A stretch of 64,000 nucleotides of DNA from positions 11,328,041 to 11,392,040 of the forward strand of contig NC_134279.1 of the NCBI RefSeq assembly GCF_949628215.1, given 5' to 3'. This DNA is from Phalacrocorax aristotelis (taxonomy: Eukaryota > Chordata > Aves > Suliformes > Phalacrocoracidae). The notes beneath the pieces were generated by a model. The model made no database searches, had not been told where the DNA came from, and was given only the letters and a program-made list of their open reading frames with translations. Positions 58,661 through 64,000 of the stretch are shown piece by piece (position 1 is the first letter of the stretch; every line of letters begins with the position of its first letter). Position numbers and translations under genes: made by a program.

Positions 58661-61600
58661 GTGGGTGGGCAGGCAGCCTCTGTCACTCAGAAATCACCAG
58701 ACTTGCAGTCTTAACCAATAAATGATAGCACCAGTGCTGCTTAAAAACCAAAACAAAACCAGTGAATCTAGAACTACTACTTACTTTTCTACGTGTTCTT
58801 GGTTTACACTCATGCCACTAAATTCCACAGGAATTTAACCTTATATGGTTGACACAAGTTAACCACTGGTGAGTCTGTAACCTGGTTCCACAGATGTGAC
58901 AATGTGCAATTTAGAATCCAGAGTTTGTAATACCTTCTTGCAATTCTTGATGATACATCAAATTATGTAAAAGAGCCCAAAGAACTAACCCAAAATAACA
59001 GATTTTTGTTGCTGCTCTTGGCCCTCATTTCCCATTTCTTTCCTATCCACCATCTAAATCTAGGTTGCTAGTGAGAAGTTAAGGATAAAAGACTTAAAAG
59101 TAACTTAAAATAGCTTTTGGAAGAGCACTTCTTACCACAGGTTGGGCTGGGAGGCTGGGAGAGCAGAACCGCACCACTTGGTGATTGCATAATGTGAAAA
59201 ATATTTACTGAGCAGGACAGCTACAGTGGACGGATAGCAATTTCTCTCCAGGCCAGTTCGGACTGACACCATGGACCCAGGGGAACAGGACACTCACTCT
59301 CACAGCGAGGTGTATTAGAGCCCTGGCTAGTGGCTGTGCCCTGATGGGTAGTAGCTCCACCTAGGGCCCAGCGCTCTACAGGGTGTCAGAAGTCAGTCTG
59401 TGGTGTTACCCCAGGAGGAGCTATTGTGTTAACTACTTGTGGCTGTCTAGGTTATGTTGCTGGAGTAAGCTGCCAGTGCCCTTGATGACTGCATAGCCCA
59501 CAGCCTAGTCCTTCTGACTATATCTATATGTAAGGCCAGTTAGTGGTTGTTCTGGGGTTTCTACTCCCTTCTGGATTCCTATCCCACGTGTGGTATGAAA
59601 ATGTGAAGGTAGCAGCAGTTACTAACAAAGTTGTCTATTCCTCCTTTGTTTTTCCAGCTCATAATGGGTTCATCTAGTCCCTTGGAGCCAGGCAGATATG
59701 GTCAAGGTCTCACTTATTTGAGCAGTGCTTTTGGCCAGCCTTTAGTCCATGACAAACCTGTAGCACTATAAGGTGTATATTTAAATAACGATAGCATTGT
59801 GCTTTTAGCAGCACACATAAAAACTAGAAGTAAGTATTTGTTTAGACAAATATTTAACCTTAATCTTTGCCCTTTATTAATGGCACTATTCGTTTGGTTG
59901 AGGCAAAAGTGCCTGCCAAACCTAATTTGCTGGTTTTAAGTTATACCCACTATGTCCCTGTTTCTCAAATAAAACACCACAAAAGAGGAGTCATGTTGGT
60001 GTGCAGACATCTGGTGGATAGGAATCCTGATACAGAGTTTGTTTTGGGATATTTTCTTGCTGTCATCAGGATCTCAATCAGTCTGTATTACAAGCTAGCA
60101 CTTTTCCGTGAGAAATATGTTCTGAAAAGCAAACAAAATACTCTTCTGTATTAAAGTGTTAGTCAGCATATAGCTCTGAAAAAGGCTGCCATAAAGAGTC
60201 ATATTGTTTGGGTTTAATAGTTCATGCACTGTGAACGCTGAAATTGGATATGTTACTGAAAGCAGCTCTTGGGCAGTTTTACCTTGCATGACCGGCATTT
60301 ACTCGGCAGATCACCATAGGTCCTGCTGATCTTCCCCTGGTAGCACTTAAGCAACGTTTCTATAATGGATACATTTTTTTCTTATTTTTGTTATTATTCC
60401 TCCCCCCACCATGTATTAGGCATTAACACGCTTTCCTTGGAAACTGGAGCGTGCATTTCATCTCCTACTGCCTTATTTCCTTCTTCAGCAAATTTCAGTG
60501 CCACTGCAAGGGAATGCTATCCTGTGCTGCTCAGTGGTGTAATATTCCAATGGGTAATATGCTTGAAGTTGCCATATCGTACATTGGCAAAACCAGTAAA
60601 GGATATATAGGAACTTATGTTTTTGAGAGCAAATTCTGCCTTCAAGGCACTCTGTAGCTGCCCTGGTCTATCAAGGGGAGCTTAGCAGCAAAATGTAATC
60701 TTAAAACTTGGATAGCACCAGAGAAGGCAGCATCTTTCTGATTTTTCAAACTCGCATAATCTGGGGTTCAGCTCAGGCAGACTGTGCCGAGCAGCCCTTC
60801 CTTTGCTAGCTGCTCATGCACACTGTTCAGTTCCAGCCTCTTCCGTGCAGCTGGAAGGGAGTCTGTGGTGACGATGGCATGAAAAGTGTGTGCCTGGGAT
60901 GTTGTCTGTGTCATAAAATGGACTTTTCAAGTGTACGCTTACATTTTAAATTTGCTTTCAAATCATCCAGTACCCCACACATACTTAAAAGAATCATTTG
61001 TGAAACGGTTTGGCTTGAGAGATTTTTTTTTTTTTCTTTTTAATGTACCATGAGGTAAGAACAGACTGGTGTTAGAAAAGTGACACCACAACTAATCTAT
61101 AGGGTCAAGAAAAGAAGAAAACAGTGTGAGGAAGCTTTTTGTGGTAGGATTACTCAACAGTGCTGGAACTTAACTGTTTTGAGCACAGTGAAAGCTGTTA
61201 CAGGCTGTAGATATTATCAGCTTGCTCTTGGCCTTTAATGCCAGTAGCCCTGCTACGATATGCAGTATAGTAGTCAAAAACCCAGAATAGAGCCTTAGTT
61301 TTCCTACTGTACATTTAACTATGGACTTCATAAGTTTGCTTTACTGTTATTTCACAGCGTGTACTGTAGTCTATCCAACTAAGTTATTAGTGTCAGTCAA
61401 ATGTTATTTGACAGAGCTTTCTGAGAGCAGCCAGCAATTTGAGGTCAAAACCCAAGAAGGATGATCACTGACGAGTTGGTGTCCGATTCAGACCAGGAGT
61501 TCTGAAGCGGGATCTCCCCAGAGGGATTGCAGCTTGGAGTTTTCGGCCTTAGCTTTTTAGGAAACTGTCTGTAGTAGTATGTGTTGGGGGTGGAAGGGAC

Positions 61601-64000
61601 TGCTTCTGTGGTTAAGGTATCTTTCTGTAGTTTCAGGCTCATGTGGAAGAGGGAATGGTTTTAGATCACGAGGGGTTTGTTTCCCACCCAGCGTTGTAAA
61701 CAAGATGCCAATGCATGCACACCCATGCAAATCAAAGTTCAAGCGTTTGTGTTGTGGCTGGAATGGATGATGTTGAAGATGTGACAAAAGACTCATTCTT
61801 TCACATCCTGAAAAAAACAATGCCAAAATGTTGCATGCACAAAAAGCCAGACTTGTTGGTTTTCTTCCATAAACCTTAAATGTTCGTCAGGTTTTACCAG
61901 GTAATACGAGTAGAAGTCAGAATTTATCTCATAACTGCATTTGTACAAGCATTGTTCTCATTTAATTTTGTGTTCAGAAAACCTTTATAATTTCATACAT
62001 AGCAGACTTGATCTTTACACTATCAGATATGTTTATGCTGTGCTTAACCAGTGTCCATTATACTATGAAGTATTCATCGCTAACAGGGTCTTCTCTAACT
62101 TTTTTCTTTTAGGATAACAAAAGTAGCCTGAAACATTGCCCTCCTCGGTCAGATCAGCATCCTGTCTCTAACATAGGTAGCTAAATTTTGACATTGGTTC
62201 CGTAATTGCAGATTATGCTACCTGTAGGGGCTCATGGTTTGTAGGTTGACGTAGGTCTCAAGTGTCAGAATTTTACTTCAGCTGTGTCACTTCTGATACG
62301 AAAGATGATATGGGATGCTGAGCTCTGAGCTAGCAATGCAGCAAAGCTTTCAATAAGCTATTGGCCGGGATCTTCAGCCTTTTTGGACTAATCTGTTTTC
62401 TGCCCTCAGTAGGAGATGGATCTCTCAGTTTTAATAGTGAAATGTATATTACATATGGAACATTTTACTCAGAAATATTGCTTTTGAACATTGAGTCCTT
62501 CTGTTTAGGGTCTTTCTAGGCTATGTTTGGACACAGTGAACTTGGAAGGATGGCATGGTTAACGTATTACTGCTACTATTATGGTAGAGCTGTCACGTAG
62601 CTCAGTTCTCAGAAGCTGAATCTTTGCTACTGGTTAAATATTCAAATATGTTGCAGCAGTTTGTAAAGCCATAAAATAAATTATGTTAAAGAATGTTTAT
62701 AACTAACATGCAGAAAAAGATCCAGTAACTTGGACTGTTTAAATAAAACATTAGAGGAAGGAAAATGCAATACTGGAGAATTCTTTAACCTTCTTACATT
62801 TTAAGTGGAAGTGTGCTCCTACAAAGCTTCTTGATTTGGAAACAAATTTACAGAAGTAATTGGCATATATGTGCATATAAATAGTAATAAATAAATTTAA
62901 ATTACTGTCTTTCAGCCTATATTTAGCAATGGAGCAAGCGCAGAATACTCTTCCTCTATCCTTTATTTCCTTTGAAATAGTGCTTTGCATGACAAGTTCC
63001 TTTCTGTAGACGATTCTGTTAACTTCCTCCCATCTGTATCTCCCTTTAGCCTTAGGCTGTTGAAAATGAGACAGTTTTTTAATGAATAATGCTTATGTGA
63101 TTACTTTTTTTGTACGATTAAAGAAAGTGTGGGATGATATTTTGGTACCCTTCTTTTTTTTCCCCTCCACTAATGAAGATATATAGACTGTAAGAGTTTC
63201 TAGGGAAGAAGGAAGGAATAATACGATTCCTGTTTGACCCTGTTCATCGGTAGGAATCCATTCCTGTTTTGCCTTCGTGCATTTGGGCCAAGCTTTCTCT
63301 TGTTAAGGTGATAACTGATACCTGCCTTAATATTGATTCAATCTGAGGAAAAACATTACCTGTCCTTCTGCTAAATTAAAAGTATCCTATAACTTGAGCA
63401 TGTGGGAAGAAGTGGAGCAAATGTGGTTAACAGAAAAATCTTAAATTTTTAAGACCTTAATATCCCTTAATTTAGTATCAGATTATGATTAATAGCAGTG
63501 GTATTTTGCTGCCGAACTCAAATCTACTATTAATACTGTATGCACATTTCACGGAAGCTACCTTTCAGTAATACAGGCTGTAAAGATCTCTGTTGATCTC
63601 TGTTGTGGGTGTCACTAAACATAAAGAAATGAACAGTTTCTTCATAACTACCTATAGCTCATATTATGTTTGCCCTCTCAGCTATTCAAGCAACTAATGA
63701 TATGAAAGTTAGTTGTTTAATGGAACAGGCTTTCAAGGGTTTTAATTATTCAAAGTATAATAAAGGAAAGTGTCAGAAAATGTAATGTTAAACAGTGGAT
63801 CAACTTCACACCACTGAAACCCTATGGAGCTCTTTTGAAGTTAACGAACTTACTCTGTTGTTTCAACCTTATCTGCCTAAAAAAGAAGTAAACAAGAAAA
63901 ACCATGAACTTTCCTCAGAAAAAATGCTTCCATTGACTCTAGTGGAGCTATTGGCACGAGTAAAGCTAATTGTGTCAATTAAAGAATTAACAGTTTGTCC
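58661..64000. other. Non-coding stretch to the end of the window
   Basis: No gene is recognised. A GC-richer patch at about 59220-59500 has the mixed texture of an old repeat but no recognisable ends. A 10-base duplication (GATCTCTGTT) lies near 63588-63607. A T run occurs at about 61022-61035. Donor-like sequences at 58868 (CACTG/GTGAGT) and 61055 (ATGAG/GTAAGA) lack trustworthy partners. Confidence 0.45.

Noticed and set aside
58391..58721. Phe/Gly/Leu-rich and Lys/Asn/Pro-rich frames
   Set aside because: They are direct translations of the A/C simple repeat on either strand.
1..64000. CRISPR arrays, tRNA/rRNA genes, bacterial operons, phage or toxin genes
   Set aside because: I looked for regularly spaced direct repeats, cloverleaf elements and long uninterrupted genes and saw none. 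The sequence is vertebrate nuclear DNA in character.

Overview
The window is AT-rich, CpG-poor vertebrate DNA, most likely from a bird. The evidence is one CpG island in otherwise CpG-depleted sequence, GT/AG splice-like sites, AATAAA signals and microsatellites. There are few, mostly old, interspersed repeats: MIR/CORE-SINE-like relics, an old CR1-type LINE relic, and an hAT-like DNA transposon. The transposon carries an insert resembling a retroviral repeat that I recall as common in bird genomes. T/G-rich and A/C-rich low-complexity runs of an avian type recur. There is no prokaryotic gene organisation, and no tRNA, rRNA or CRISPR array was seen. The longest open frames are what chance allows in 64 kb.

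Layout. 1-11.8 kb: non-coding, with long C/A and G homopolymers, an old MIR-like SINE at 9.4 kb and a possible 9-nt microexon at 6.9 kb. 11.8-12.4 kb: the best candidate terminal exon on the + strand (strong acceptor, short open frame, AATAAA), followed by AT-rich sequence that looks like 3' UTR. 13-29 kb: non-coding, with a divergent GC-rich repeat present twice in opposite orientation (18.75 and 21.29 kb), further SINE relics, a homeodomain-motif-rich block at 25.9-26.5 kb that looks like a conserved enhancer, and a local tandem duplication at 27.2 kb. 29.3-29.96 kb: a clear CpG island, probably a promoter, with two splice-flanked candidate exons about 2.3 kb downstream on the + strand. 30.8-31.4 kb: the composite transposon. 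32-46 kb: introns or intergenic DNA with a 43-bp duplication and palindrome at 34.5 kb and the CR1 relic at 38.9-39.3 kb. 46-54 kb: several weakly supported exon-like intervals, mostly on the - strand, including a possible - strand terminal exon at 47.2 kb. 55.3-56.3 kb: a second block that looks strongly conserved. 56.3-64 kb: non-coding, with a perfect hairpin and A/C-rich tract at 58.5 kb.

No gene could be named with confidence. The most economical reading is part of a regulatory landscape: the 3' end of one + strand transcription unit, a CpG-island promoter for a second, and possibly a third unit on the - strand entering from the right. I did not find a new biological system. The observations most worth checking are the two putative enhancers, the unassigned CpG-island transcript and the unclassified inverted GC-rich repeat pair.
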